From assembly GCA_050260015.1 (NCBI GenBank), contig JBLNBN010000058.1, forward strand, positions 1 to 59,389: DNA of 59,389 nucleotides, in the 5' to 3' direction. This stretch comes from JBLNBN01 sp050260015 (GTDB lineage Bacteria > Bacteroidota > Ignavibacteria > Kapaibacteriales > UBA2268). The notes below the pieces were generated by a model. That model did no database searches and was not told where the DNA came from. It saw only the letters and a program-made list of their open reading frames with translations. Shown here piece after piece: positions 27,021 to 35,297 of the stretch (position 1 is the stretch's first letter; every line of letters starts with the position of its first letter). The position numbers and the translations under genes were made by a program.

Positions 27021-27063
27021 GTTTTCTATTTTTCTTTTATTAGTTTGAGTAATATCTCACCGC

Positions 27064-27444
27064 TTATACTCTTCGCCTTTTCGGCGGGCGGCAGCCGTTA
27101 TGAGGTATAGGAGTGCGGTCGACTATGGAATGAATTTCCAAGCCGGATTGCGTAAGCGCTCTGATTGCCGCTTCGCGACCGCTACCCGGACCTTTAACAA
27201 CGCAGTCGACTTTGCGTAAGCCCATGTCGTAAGCTTCCTTTGCCGATTTTTCAGCGGATACTTGCGCCGCGTAGGGCGTGTTCTTCTTGGAGCCGCGGAA
27301 ACCGTTCTTGCCGGCGCTGCTCCAGGAGAGTACGTTTCCGTACATATCCGTGATTGTTACTTGTACGTTGTTAAAAGTAGCCCGAATATAAGCTTTACCG
27401 TGTATATCGGATACAACCTTTTTTTTGGTCTTCTTTTTAGCCAC
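27064..27444 (-). CDS. rpsK: Small ribosomal subunit protein uS11
   Basis: This protein of 126 residues belongs to the platform of the 30S subunit near the mRNA exit. Typical segments are AYIRATFNNVQVTITDMYGN, WSSAGKNGFRGSKK and the C-terminal PIPHNGCRPPKRRRV. It is directly followed by rpoA, because rpsD is missing here. Confidence 0.98.
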   Translation of the reverse strand: MAKKKTKKKVVSDIHGKAYIRATFNNVQVTITDMYGNVLSWSSAGKNGFRGSKKNTPYAAQVSAEKSAKEAYDMGLRKVDCVVKGPGSGREAAIRALTQSGLEIHSIVDRTPIPHNGCRPPKRRRV

Positions 27445-27489
27445 TTTACTTGCCTGATGACTGGTAAAACATTTAATTTACTATTTATA

Positions 27490-27870
27490 TTATTTCTTGC
27501 CTGCGGCTTTCTTCTTTCCTGCAACTGTCTTTTTACGACCTTTGCGGGTGCGCGCGTTAGTTCTCGTGCGTTGGCCGCGAGCGGGAAGCCCGCGTCTATG
27601 GCGCAAACCGCGGTAGCAGCCGATGTCCATAAGTCTTTTTATGTTCATCTGTATCTCCGAGCGGAGCTGTCCTTCGGTCTTGTATTCGTCTATAGTATGG
27701 CGAAGGCGCGCCACTTCGTCGTCCGACCATTCGGAGACTTTCTTTGTTTCGTCAATGCCTGCTTTTAAGAGAATTTCTGAGCTCGTCGTTCTTCCGATGC
27801 CGAAGATATACGTCAATCCGATAACTCCGCGCTTGTTCTTTGGCAGGTCGATTCCGGCTATTCTTGCCAC
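27490..27870 (-). CDS. rpsM: Small ribosomal subunit protein uS13
   Basis: This head protein of 126 residues contacts the P-site tRNA and the 50S bridge. It begins MARIAGIDLPKNKRGVIGLT and contains YRGLRHRRGLPARGQRTRTN. The tail is Lys/Ala-rich. It follows rpmJ in the usual order. Confidence 0.98.
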   Translation of the reverse strand: MARIAGIDLPKNKRGVIGLTYIFGIGRTTSSEILLKAGIDETKKVSEWSDDEVARLRHTIDEYKTEGQLRSEIQMNIKRLMDIGCYRGLRHRRGLPARGQRTRTNARTRKGRKKTVAGKKKAAGKK

Positions 27871-27887
27871 TTAATTATCTCCTTTTA

Positions 27888-28004
27888 TTAACCTTGTCTC
27901 TGTTTGAAACGTGGATTCTTTTTGTTGATTATGTAAATCCGACCCTTGCGCTTTACTATCTTATCGTCAGGGTTTCTCTTCTTTACGGATGCCTGAACTT
28001 TCAT
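27888..28004 (-). CDS. rpmJ: Large ribosomal subunit protein bL36, zinc-free form
   Basis: This very short gene encodes 38 residues. I read it on the minus strand between infA and rpsM. It begins MKVQASVKKRNPDDKIVKRK and ends NKKNPRFKQRQG. The C-terminal KQRQG and the MKV.ASVKK start are diagnostic. The four zinc ligands of the usual form (CxxC...C...H) are absent, so this is the C- version found in many Bacteroidota. It lies 12 bases after infA. Confidence 0.95.
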   Translation of the reverse strand: MKVQASVKKRNPDDKIVKRKGRIYIINKKNPRFKQRQG

Positions 28005-28016
28005 TTGTTCTTCTCA

Positions 28017-28235
28017 CTATTTATATCTGTAAACTATTCTTCCTTTTGTCAGATCGTAAGGCGAAAGCTCTACAGTTACTTTGTCGCCCTGTAATATCTT
28101 AATAAAATTCATCCTCATCTTACCGGAAATATGCGCGAGCACTTTATGGCCGTTCTCGAATCGAACGACAAATTGAGTGTTCGGCAACGTTTCCTCTATT
28201 ATCCCGTCTAATCTTATTAGATCCTGTTTCGCCAT
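28017..28235 (-). CDS. infA: Translation initiation factor IF-1
   Basis: This S1-like OB-fold protein of 72 residues binds the A site during initiation. It contains LDGIIEETLPNTQFVVRFEN, HISGKMRMNFIKILQGDKV and ends LTKGRIVYRYK. It follows map by 7 bases and precedes rpmJ, the usual order. Confidence 0.98.
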   Translation of the reverse strand: MAKQDLIRLDGIIEETLPNTQFVVRFENGHKVLAHISGKMRMNFIKILQGDKVTVELSPYDLTKGRIVYRYK

Positions 28236-28242
28236 CTGTTCT

Positions 28243-29055
28243 TTATTTCCATTTGGTAATAATTATTGGTTCGTTTTCCTGAATTATTACCGTATGTTCA
28301 AAATGAGCGGCGGGGCTGTTGTCAGCCGTGACGACCGTCCAGCCGTCCCGCTTAGTAATAACTTCTTTTTTCCCAAGATGAACCATGGGTTCTATTGCAA
28401 TCGCCATTCCTGCGCGTAATTTTACGTTCGGGTATTGGTCGCGTCTTAGTAACGGAGGAACGAAGTTCGGAACTGGCGGTTCCTCATGTAAATGAGTTCC
28501 AATTCCATGACCTACTAATTCCCTCGTTAAAGAAAATCCGTTCGATTCGCAATGCGTCTGTATCGCTTTTGATATGTCGTAGAGTTTATTCCCGACAATT
28601 GCTTTAGCAATCCCAAGATATAATGCTTCTTCAGTTATTTTCAGGAGCTTCGACTTGCCTTCGCTGATTTCGCCTACGCCGTAAGTGTAGGCCGAATCGG
28701 CGAAGTACCCGTCTATGCTCGCGCCGCAATCGAAGGAGACTATTTCGCCTTCCTTCAGTTCGCGATCGCCTGGTATGCCATGCACTACCTGCTCGTCAAT
28801 CGAGATGCAAAGCGTAGCCGGGAATATTCTCCCATCCACTTCGTACCCCTTGAAGGCGGGCAAAGCATTATAGGAAAGAACGAACTCCTCCGCTATGCGG
28901 TCGAGTTCGCCGGTAGTAATACCCGGCTTAACGTACTGCCCCAGCATTTGAAGAGCCCCGGCGACTACTTCGCCGGCTTTGCGCATTTTCTCGATTTCTT
29001 CCGAGCTTTTTATCGCAATATATACATCTTGATCATTATCGCCGTGTCTTTTCAT
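28243..29055 (-). CDS. map: Methionine aminopeptidase, type I
   Basis: This enzyme of 270 residues removes the initiator Met from new proteins. The dinuclear metal ligands are visible as two Asp in SFDCGASIDGYFADSAYTYG, His in GHGIGTHLHEEPPVPN, Glu in AIEPMV and Glu in HFEHTVI. It lies between secY and infA as in many bacteria. The N-terminus carries ~15 extra polar residues before the typical start of the fold, and no clear ribosome binding site decides between starts. Confidence 0.96.
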   Translation of the reverse strand: MKRHGDNDQDVYIAIKSSEEIEKMRKAGEVVAGALQMLGQYVKPGITTGELDRIAEEFVLSYNALPAFKGYEVDGRIFPATLCISIDEQVVHGIPGDRELKEGEIVSFDCGASIDGYFADSAYTYGVGEISEGKSKLLKITEEALYLGIAKAIVGNKLYDISKAIQTHCESNGFSLTRELVGHGIGTHLHEEPPVPNFVPPLLRRDQYPNVKLRAGMAIAIEPMVHLGKKEVITKRDGWTVVTADNSPAAHFEHTVIIQENEPIIITKWK

Positions 29056-29070
29056 TTCTTTTCGGACTTA

Positions 29071-30426
29071 TCATGACTGATAAGAACCTGCTCCTACTCT
29101 GCCGCGAATCTTGCCGCTCTTCATAAAGCCGTCGTAGTGGCGCATTAGCAAGTACGATTCAATTTGCTGAAGCGTATCGAGCGCGACGCCGATGACGATT
29201 AGAAGGCTCGTTCCGCCGAAGAACGACGCGAACGAAGAAGTTAAGTTAAATACGTTCGTAACAAACGTCGGCAGTATCGCGATTAAGGCCAGGAAAATCG
29301 ATCCGGGTAGCGTTATGCGGGTGAGAATGTTCTCGATATAATCCGCTGTTGGCTTTCCTGGGCGAATGCCCGGTACGAAGCCGCCATTCTTCTTCATATT
29401 GTCCGCGATATCTTTCGGATTGAAAACTATCGCAGTGTAGAAATAGGTGAAGAATACGATAATCGCGCCGTAAATACCTGCGTAGACAAATGATCTTTCG
29501 CTAAACAATCCAGCGAGATAGATCATGGTCGGGTTCTCCGGGAAGAAGCTCAAAACCGTGTTAGGTATGAACATGAGCGACTGCGCGAAGATGATAGGCA
29601 TTACGCCCGCAGTATTTATTCTTAAAGGTATATATTGGGTAGTGCCGCCATAAACTTTGCGGCCCACCTGGCGTTTTGCATATTGAACCGGTATTCGCCG
29701 GGCTCCCTGCGTTATCAGGATAACCATAGCGATAATGCCTACCAGCAGTAAAATCATTACGAGCTCTATGATCCAGACTCTCGAGCCGGCCATAACCAGC
29801 GTCCATTCCTGCCAAAGCGCAGCGGGGAATCGCGCGATAATGCCGATAAAAATTATCAGCGAGATACCGTTGCCGATACCCCTATCCGTAATTTGCTCGC
29901 CGAGCCACATCAAGAAGACGCATCCGGCAGTAAGCAGGAAGATAGTAGTCATCGTGAACAAAATGCCTGTTTCCGGCACAACCGGGAGGCCTGCCGAGGC
30001 CTGTTGAGCGCTCAACTTAATGGAGAGGCCCCAACCTTGGAGAGCCGCAATAATTACGGTTCCCATGCGAGTGTATTGGTTTAGCTTTCGCCTTCCTTCC
30101 TCGCCTTCTCTCTGCATTTTTTGAATTTCCGGGATAACCACGCCGGCTAACTGGAAAATAATAGAAGAAGTAATATAGGGCATAATGCCAAGGGCGAAGA
30201 TCGCCGCGTTGGAAAATGCGCCGCCCACGAACATATCAAACAGTCCGAAGAGCGTATTAGTTTCTTGGTTAGCTATCGAAAGCTTTAGCGCGGCCACGTC
30301 GATGCCGGGCAGAGTGATATGCGAGCCGATGCGAACGACGATTAAAACCAACGCGGTAAAAATCAATCGTTGTTTCAGCTCTTCAATCTTGAAAATATTT
30401 CTAAAGGTTTGAGCGAACTTAGCCAT
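29071..30426 (-). CDS. secY: Preprotein translocase channel subunit SecY
   Basis: This protein of 451 residues with ten transmembrane helices forms the Sec channel for export and membrane insertion. Typical features are FGLFDMFVGGAFSNAAIFALG with the plug region, GIMPYITSSIIFQL, QGARRIPVQYAKRQVGRK for ribosome/SecA contact, and GFVPGIRPGKPT. Its start overlaps the end of rplO by 8 bases, so the two are probably translationally coupled. Confidence 0.98.
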   Translation of the reverse strand: MAKFAQTFRNIFKIEELKQRLIFTALVLIVVRIGSHITLPGIDVAALKLSIANQETNTLFGLFDMFVGGAFSNAAIFALGIMPYITSSIIFQLAGVVIPEIQKMQREGEEGRRKLNQYTRMGTVIIAALQGWGLSIKLSAQQASAGLPVVPETGILFTMTTIFLLTAGCVFLMWLGEQITDRGIGNGISLIIFIGIIARFPAALWQEWTLVMAGSRVWIIELVMILLLVGIIAMVILITQGARRIPVQYAKRQVGRKVYGGTTQYIPLRINTAGVMPIIFAQSLMFIPNTVLSFFPENPTMIYLAGLFSERSFVYAGIYGAIIVFFTYFYTAIVFNPKDIADNMKKNGGFVPGIRPGKPTADYIENILTRITLPGSIFLALIAILPTFVTNVFNLTSSFASFFGGTSLLIVIGVALDTLQQIESYLLMRHYDGFMKSGKIRGRVGAGSYQS

Positions 30427-30880
30427 TGATTTCCGCGGCGCCTCCGGCTGATTCTATTTTTTGTTTTGCAGTTCCGGAAAAACCGTCCGCCTTAACGGTA
30501 AGCGCGGCAGTTAATTCGCCTACGCCTAAGATTTTAACGGGCATGTTTTTTTTGTTAATAATTCTAAGATTCCAAAGCGTATCGAAATCGACTACGTTGT
30601 TTTCAAAGAGGTTCTCGTCGGCCAGTTCCTGAAGTCTTCCTACGTTGATCGTTTGATACTCAACGCGGAATCGGTTGGTAAATCCGAATTTAGGCAGACG
30701 ACGGTTCATTGGCATTTGACCGCCTTCGAAGTGAGGCTTGCTGTTGTAGCCGCTAATCGACTTTTGACCTTTATGTCCTCTCGTAGAAGTGCCGCCGTGG
30801 CCGGAGCCCGGACCGCGTCCGATTCTCTTCTTGCTGTGCTTAGCGCCTTCCGAGTATTGTAAATTGCCTATGTGTTTCAT
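30419..30880 (-). CDS. rplO: Large ribosomal subunit protein uL15
   Basis: This late-assembly 50S protein has 153 residues. The Gly-rich N-terminus KKRIGRGPGSGHGGTSTRGH and FEGGQMPMNRRLPKFGFTN are characteristic. It overlaps secY. Confidence 0.97.
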   Translation of the reverse strand: MKHIGNLQYSEGAKHSKKRIGRGPGSGHGGTSTRGHKGQKSISGYNSKPHFEGGQMPMNRRLPKFGFTNRFRVEYQTINVGRLQELADENLFENNVVDFDTLWNLRIINKKNMPVKILGVGELTAALTVKADGFSGTAKQKIESAGGAAEING

Positions 30881-30899
30881 ATTCTTTCTTCTTTAAAGG

Positions 30900-31085
30900 T
30901 TATTCCGAAACTTCTTCCACTTGTACGAGATGCTTAACGACTTCAATCATCCCTCTCGTTTGCGGGTTGTCGGGCAGCGTATTGAAATAATTAGGTCTGC
31001 CGAGCCCGAGAGCTTCAATAGTGCGTTTTTGTTTTTCTTTTCGTTTGATCACGCTGCGCACTTGCGTAATTTTAAGCTTGCCCAT
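30900..31085 (-). CDS. rpmD: Large ribosomal subunit protein uL30
   Basis: This protein has 61 residues. KITQVRSVIKRKEKQKRTIE and the LGLGRPNYFNTLPDNPQTRG segment identify it. It lies between rpsE and rplO as usual. Confidence 0.96.
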   Translation of the reverse strand: MGKLKITQVRSVIKRKEKQKRTIEALGLGRPNYFNTLPDNPQTRGMIEVVKHLVQVEEVSE

Positions 31086-31112
31086 TGCGATTTATTTCCT
31101 TTTCAATTTGGG

Positions 31113-31616
31113 TTAACCGTGTATAATCTTTTCAACCGGCACGCCTCTACGCGCTGCGACGCTTTCCGCGTCTTCCAGCGCCAGCAGTCCTTCGACGGCC
31201 GCCTTAACGGAGTTGTGAGGGTTGGAGCTGCCCAAGCTCTTCGTAAGGACGTTTTCAATGCCGGCAAGTTCAAGCACGGCGCGAACGCCGCCGGCGGCGA
31301 TGACGCCCGTACCGGGAGTCGCCGGTTTCAGCAGAACTTTGGCCGCGCCGTAGCGACCCAGAACCGCGTGAGGAATCGTTCCCTCCTGTACGCGAACGGC
31401 TACTATATTTTTCTTTGCTGCGTCGGTCGCTTTCGTTACCGCGTCGACAACTTCGCTAGCCTTACCCAGGCCGTAGCCGATGTGGCCGCGCCTGTCGCCG
31501 ACAACTACGATTGCGGAGAAGTTAAATCTGCGACCGCCCTTAACGACCTTTGCCGTACGGCCGACGTAGACTAATTTATCCTGCAAATCCAATTCCGAAG
31601 CTTTTATTTTGCTCAT
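31113..31616 (-). CDS. rpsE: Small ribosomal subunit protein uS5
   Basis: This protein of 167 residues takes part in decoding accuracy and the mRNA entry helicase. Diagnostic segments are KGGRRFNFSAIVVVGDRRGH, GYGLGKASEVVDAV and TPGTGVIAAGGVRAVLELAG. The N-terminal tail is short compared with many relatives. Confidence 0.98.
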   Translation of the reverse strand: MSKIKASELDLQDKLVYVGRTAKVVKGGRRFNFSAIVVVGDRRGHIGYGLGKASEVVDAVTKATDAAKKNIVAVRVQEGTIPHAVLGRYGAAKVLLKPATPGTGVIAAGGVRAVLELAGIENVLTKSLGSSNPHNSVKAAVEGLLALEDAESVAARRGVPVEKIIHG

Positions 31617-31631
31617 CGTTTATTTCCTTTA

Positions 31632-32003
31632 TTAAAATTGCAAACCGGCATTGCGGGCGGCGTCGGCGAATGCCTTTACCCTGCCGTGATACAAATTGCC
31701 GTTCCTATCGAAGGCGACGTGAGTAATCGACGCGGCAAGCGCTTTTTTTGCAATGTCGGCGCCGACTAACTTGCTTTGCTCGGTTCTGTTCATTCCGGGC
31801 TTAATAGCCGCGCGCAGATCCTTGGCGATCGTGGAGGAGGATATAAGAGTTTTGCCCTCGACGTCGTTTATTATCTGTGCGAATAAGTTCTCGCCGCTCT
31901 TAAAGATGCTGAGGCGAGGCTTTTCTACCGAGCCGAATATACTCTTCCTTATATGCGCCTTCCTGCGCAACCTGCGTTTAAGCTTTATTTTTTGTATTCT
32001 CAT
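31632..32003 (-). CDS. rplR: Large ribosomal subunit protein uL18
   Basis: This 5S rRNA-binding protein has 123 residues. It shows RRLRRKAHIRKSIFGS, PRLSIFKSGENLFAQIINDV and the C-terminal FDRNGNLYHGRVKAFADAAR. The 97-base gap before it, unusual in this packed cluster, holds no recognisable gene. Confidence 0.97.
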   Translation of the reverse strand: MRIQKIKLKRRLRRKAHIRKSIFGSVEKPRLSIFKSGENLFAQIINDVEGKTLISSSTIAKDLRAAIKPGMNRTEQSKLVGADIAKKALAASITHVAFDRNGNLYHGRVKAFADAARNAGLQF

Positions 32004-32100
32004 TGCTTTTTTTCTTATGCAACTGTTCGTTTTACAAATTTACAATTTTTTTTTGACTCCGCGCGCGTCGCGCCTCCTAAAGTACGAGCTTTAACGGCTT

Positions 32101-32640
32101 TTACTTGGAAGCCGTCTTGCCGGCCTTGCGACGAATGTATTCGCCTGCGTAAGCGATGCCTTTGCCTTTGTACGGTTCCGGCGGACGAATGGCGCGTACC
32201 TTAGCCGATATTTGCCCGATTAATTGCTTGTCTATTCCGCTTATTTTTATAGTCGTTGGGTTTGGAGCCTCGAATTTCACGCCTTTTGGAGGAATGATTA
32301 ATATTGGATGGGAGAATCCCATCGTGAGGAACAAACCATTTGCTTTCATTTCGGCTTTGTAGCCGACGCCGACTATGTTAAGCGTGCGTTCGAAGCCCGT
32401 GTTAACGCCCGTGATCATATTGAAAACGAGCGCGCGGGTAAGCCCGTGAAGCGCGCGTACATGCTTTACGTCGCTATTGCGCGAAAACGTGAGCACGTTG
32501 TTTTCAATCGTAAATTCCACGCCGTCGGGGACTTCATGGCTCAATTCGCCGAGCGGTCCCTTTGCGGAGATCTTCTTGCCTTCTATCTTAAGCTGAACTT
32601 TATCGGGTATGCTTATAGGGCTTTTACCTATTCTTGACAC
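32101..32640 (-). CDS. rplF: Large ribosomal subunit protein uL6
   Basis: This protein of 179 residues has two similar domains and sits near the factor-binding site. It begins MSRIGKSPISIPDKVQLKIE. The signature RPPEPYKGKGIAYAGEYIRR is near the C-terminus. Confidence 0.98.
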   Translation of the reverse strand: MSRIGKSPISIPDKVQLKIEGKKISAKGPLGELSHEVPDGVEFTIENNVLTFSRNSDVKHVRALHGLTRALVFNMITGVNTGFERTLNIVGVGYKAEMKANGLFLTMGFSHPILIIPPKGVKFEAPNPTTIKISGIDKQLIGQISAKVRAIRPPEPYKGKGIAYAGEYIRRKAGKTASK

Positions 32641-32655
32641 TTTTCTGCTCCTGAA

Positions 32656-33051
32656 TTACCAAATTGTACAAAGGACTTCGCCGCCGACGTTAAATTTGCG
32701 GGCCTGTTTGTCCGTCATCACTCCTTTCGAAGTGGAGATTATAGCGACGCCGAGTCCGTTATTTACGCGCGGCAATTTGTCGGCCGGGGTGTAAAATCTT
32801 CTTCCCGGAGTGCTGACTCGGGTCATTTCTTTGATCGCAGGGCGGCGGTTGAAGTACCGAAGCGTTATTGTAATCGAGCCTTGGATCTCGTCGCGATTTA
32901 CTTCGAAGTCGGCTATAAAGCCTTGGTCTTTAAGTATTTCGGCAAGGTCGCGCTTCATGTTCGAATACGGTATTTCGACGGTTTTGTGACCGGCTGCGCC
33001 TGCGTTTCTAATTCTCGTTAAAAAATCTGATATTGAATCTGTTACCGGCAT
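32656..33051 (-). CDS. rpsH: Small ribosomal subunit protein uS8
   Basis: This central-domain 16S rRNA binder has 131 residues, with SDFLTRIRNAGAAGHKTVEI and the C-terminal signature ISTSKGVMTDKQARKFNVGG. In other bacteria S8 represses its operon; no such site was identified here. Confidence 0.98.
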   Translation of the reverse strand: MPVTDSISDFLTRIRNAGAAGHKTVEIPYSNMKRDLAEILKDQGFIADFEVNRDEIQGSITITLRYFNRRPAIKEMTRVSTPGRRFYTPADKLPRVNNGLGVAIISTSKGVMTDKQARKFNVGGEVLCTIW

Positions 33052-33072
33052 ATTTTTACCAATGATTTAATG

Positions 33073-33342
33073 TTACCAACTTGCCTTACGAATGCCCGGG
33101 ATCTTTCCTTCCAGGGCTAACTGACGGAACATGTTCCTGCTCAAGCCGAATTTTTTATAGACGCCGCGACCGCGACCCGTAGCCGAGCAGCGGGAGCGCA
33201 CTCTGGTCGGAGAGCTGTTGCGGGGAAGTTTTTGCAAGCCCGTCCAATCGCCTGCGGCTTTAAGCTCTGCGCGGCGTTCGGCGTAGCGTTCCGCCATGCG
33301 TTTTCTTTTTTCGTTTCTGGCTGTTACACTGATTTTTGACAT
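33073..33342 (-). CDS. rpsN: Small ribosomal subunit protein uS14, zinc-free form
   Basis: This protein has 89 residues. The start MSKISVTARNEKRKRMAERY was chosen because it matches the family. A longer TTG-initiated frame would overlap rplE. It contains LPRNSSPTRVRSRCSATGRG and ends GKIPGIRKASW. The CxxC pairs of zinc-binding S14 are absent. The ATG is four bases after the rplE stop, with GAGG just before it, suggesting coupling. Confidence 0.96.
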   Translation of the reverse strand: MSKISVTARNEKRKRMAERYAERRAELKAAGDWTGLQKLPRNSSPTRVRSRCSATGRGRGVYKKFGLSRNMFRQLALEGKIPGIRKASW

Positions 33343-33346
33343 AACC

Positions 33347-34003
33347 TCACTCTGCCTTTTTACGGAAAGGGAATCCAAATTCGGCGAGAAGCGCGTAGGC
33401 TTCCTCGTCGGTCTTGGCCGTCGTTACGAAAGTCATATCCATGCCGCCGATCTTAGTTACTTTGTCGACGTCGATTTCAGGGAATATGATCTGTTCTTTA
33501 ATACCAATCGTATAATTGCCGCGCCCGTCGAAGCTCTTGTCGGAGAACCCGCGGAAGTCGCGGATGCGAGGCGAGGCGATATTAATAAATCTATCTAAGA
33601 ATTCATACATTCTAGCCCGGCGCAGCGTTACCATGCAAGCTATCGGAAGGCCTGCGCGAAGCTTGAAGTTTGAAATAGCTTTTTTAGCTTTTTTGATTAC
33701 AGGGCGCTGTCCGCTGATGATTTCAAGCTCGTTTACAGCCGTCTGCAACAGCTTTAAATCCTGTGTAGCTTCGCCGACGCCCATGTTAATGCAGATCTTT
33801 TGTAATTTAGGGGTCTGCATCTTCGATTTATAATCGTATTTCTTTACTAGATTAGGGGTGACCACTTCATGGTAAAACGTCTCTAATCTTGGAACCGGCG
33901 GCTTGCCCTGGTCCTTTACGTCCTCGAGCCTTTTACCCTCGGGGACGAAGTCGCCTTTCTTAGCCGGTTGTTTGCCTTGCGGTTTTGCTGCTTGCTTTGA
34001 CAT
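33347..34003 (-). CDS. rplE: Large ribosomal subunit protein uL5 with N-terminal extension
   Basis: This protein of 218 residues carries ~38 extra residues before the normal start of L5. The extension (SKQAAKPQGKQPAKKG and following) is basic and Pro/Gln-rich. The core binds 5S rRNA: TPKLQKICINMGVGEATQD, RRARMYEFLDRFINIASPRI, RDFRGFSDKSFDGRGNYTIG. No equally good internal start codon lies at the usual position, so the extension is probably translated. Confidence 0.96.
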   Translation of the reverse strand: MSKQAAKPQGKQPAKKGDFVPEGKRLEDVKDQGKPPVPRLETFYHEVVTPNLVKKYDYKSKMQTPKLQKICINMGVGEATQDLKLLQTAVNELEIISGQRPVIKKAKKAISNFKLRAGLPIACMVTLRRARMYEFLDRFINIASPRIRDFRGFSDKSFDGRGNYTIGIKEQIIFPEIDVDKVTKIGGMDMTFVTTAKTDEEAYALLAEFGFPFRKKAE

Positions 34004-34022
34004 ATTCTTTTGTGTTTACCTT

Positions 34023-34346
34023 TTATAACAAATCTTTACCGTTAGTGCGAGCGACGCGTATTTTTACCGTTTTGCCGCCGCGGTTGTCTTCGCGAATTCC
34101 GATTCTGGTTTGCTTTTTATCGGAATCGACTAGCATTACGTTAGAGTAATGCACCGGGAATTCCCTCTGCTGCCGTCCGCCTTTCGGGTTCGATTGCGAT
34201 GGGCGCGCATGTTTGGTGTGAATGTTAACGCCTTCGACGAGGATTCTCATCTTCTTGTGATCGACTTCGAGCACGCGACCTATTTCGCCGCGGTCGTCGC
34301 CCGCGATAACTTTCACCATGTCGTTTTTCTTTATTCTTAATTTCAT
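34023..34346 (-). CDS. rplX: Large ribosomal subunit protein uL24
   Basis: This assembly-initiator protein has 107 residues. The KOW motif is in KVIAGDDRGEIGRVLEVDHK, followed by GVNIHTKHARPSQSNPKGG. The order rplN-rplX-rplE is canonical. Confidence 0.97.
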   Translation of the reverse strand: MKLRIKKNDMVKVIAGDDRGEIGRVLEVDHKKMRILVEGVNIHTKHARPSQSNPKGGRQQREFPVHYSNVMLVDSDKKQTRIGIREDNRGGKTVKIRVARTNGKDLL

Positions 34347-34354
34347 TTCTTCAC

Positions 34355-34723
34355 CTATATTACTTCGGGAGCAAGGGATACTATTTTCATGAAATTCTTT
34401 TCGCGCAATTCGCGGGCAACCGGCCCGAAGATGCGCGTGCCGCGCGGTTCGCCTTTATCGTTTAAGATAACGGCCGCGTTGTCGTCGAATCTGATATAGC
34501 TGCCGTCGCGGCGCTTGACTTCTTTAGCCGTGCGCACGACCACTGCTTTTACGACCTGGCCTTTTTTGACGGCGCCGTTCGGTATCGCCGCTTTCACGGT
34601 TACGACAATTATATCGCCGAGCGAAGCGTACTTTTTACCGTGTCCGCCTAAGATTCTGATGCAACGGATTTTCTTAGCTCCGCTGTTATCCGCTACTGTT
34701 AGATTGGTTTCTTCTTGTACCAT
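34355..34723 (-). CDS. rplN: Large ribosomal subunit protein uL14
   Basis: This protein of 122 residues forms an intersubunit bridge. It contains TNLTVADNSGAKKIRCIRIL, DNAAVILNDKGEPRGTRIFG and ends MKIVSLAPEVI. Confidence 0.98.
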   Translation of the reverse strand: MVQEETNLTVADNSGAKKIRCIRILGGHGKKYASLGDIIVVTVKAAIPNGAVKKGQVVKAVVVRTAKEVKRRDGSYIRFDDNAAVILNDKGEPRGTRIFGPVARELREKNFMKIVSLAPEVI

Positions 34724-34740
34724 TACTTATGCCCTTTTAA

Positions 34741-35076
34741 TTACTTCGCTCGTTGTACTATTTCCGCCAAGCGCCATCTTTTGCGCGCGCTCAGAGGCCT
34801 TGACTCTTCGATCTTTACCGTGTCGCCGATTTTGCATTCGTTCGCTTCGTCGTGCGCCATTACGTTCTTCGTGCTCTTATAATATTTCTTATAGAGCGGG
34901 TGAGCGACCTGGCGGACGATGGAGACTACGATAGTCTTATCGGTTTTGTTGGATTTTACTACGCCCTGAAGCACGCGTTTGTTCGAGCGTTTGCTCTTCG
35001 GCGCTTCCGCAGTCGGCGCAATTGCGTCCGGCGCTGCTTGGGGCTGCCGGCTTTCTATGTTTATGTTTTCTGCCAT
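34741..35076 (-). CDS. rpsQ: Small ribosomal subunit protein uS17 with N-terminal extension
   Basis: This protein has 111 residues, against ~80-90 usually. Residues 1-32 form an Ala/Pro/Gln-rich extension. The OB-fold core starts at KRVLQGVVKSNKTDKTIVVS and contains VMAHDEANECKIGDTVKIEE and RPLSARKRWRLAEIV. No alternative start is obvious at the core boundary. Confidence 0.96.
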   Translation of the reverse strand: MAENINIESRQPQAAPDAIAPTAEAPKSKRSNKRVLQGVVKSNKTDKTIVVSIVRQVAHPLYKKYYKSTKNVMAHDEANECKIGDTVKIEESRPLSARKRWRLAEIVQRAK

Positions 35077-35093
35077 TTTATAGGTAACCTAAG

Positions 35094-35297
35094 TTAGATT
35101 TCACTTTTCCTTTGGTTTATTAACGTCTCCATACGAGCTATATCCTTGCGGAGTATATGCAGGTAGGTAGTGTCGTTCAGCTGCTTGAGCGAGTGCTGAA
35201 ACTTTTGTTTGGCTAGCGTCTCGCGACTTTCGTCGAGCAGCTGCCCGAGCTCAACGTCGGTGAGCTCTATTAGGTCTTTAGTTTTCCTCGGTTTCAT
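35094..35297 (-). CDS. rpmC: Large ribosomal subunit protein uL29
   Basis: This helical protein of 67 residues sits at the tunnel exit and is a docking site for trigger factor and SRP. It contains LTDVELGQLLDESRETLAKQ and ILRKDIARMETLINQRK. Its start overlaps the end of rplP by 20 bases. Confidence 0.96.
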   Translation of the reverse strand: MKPRKTKDLIELTDVELGQLLDESRETLAKQKFQHSLKQLNDTTYLHILRKDIARMETLINQRKSEI

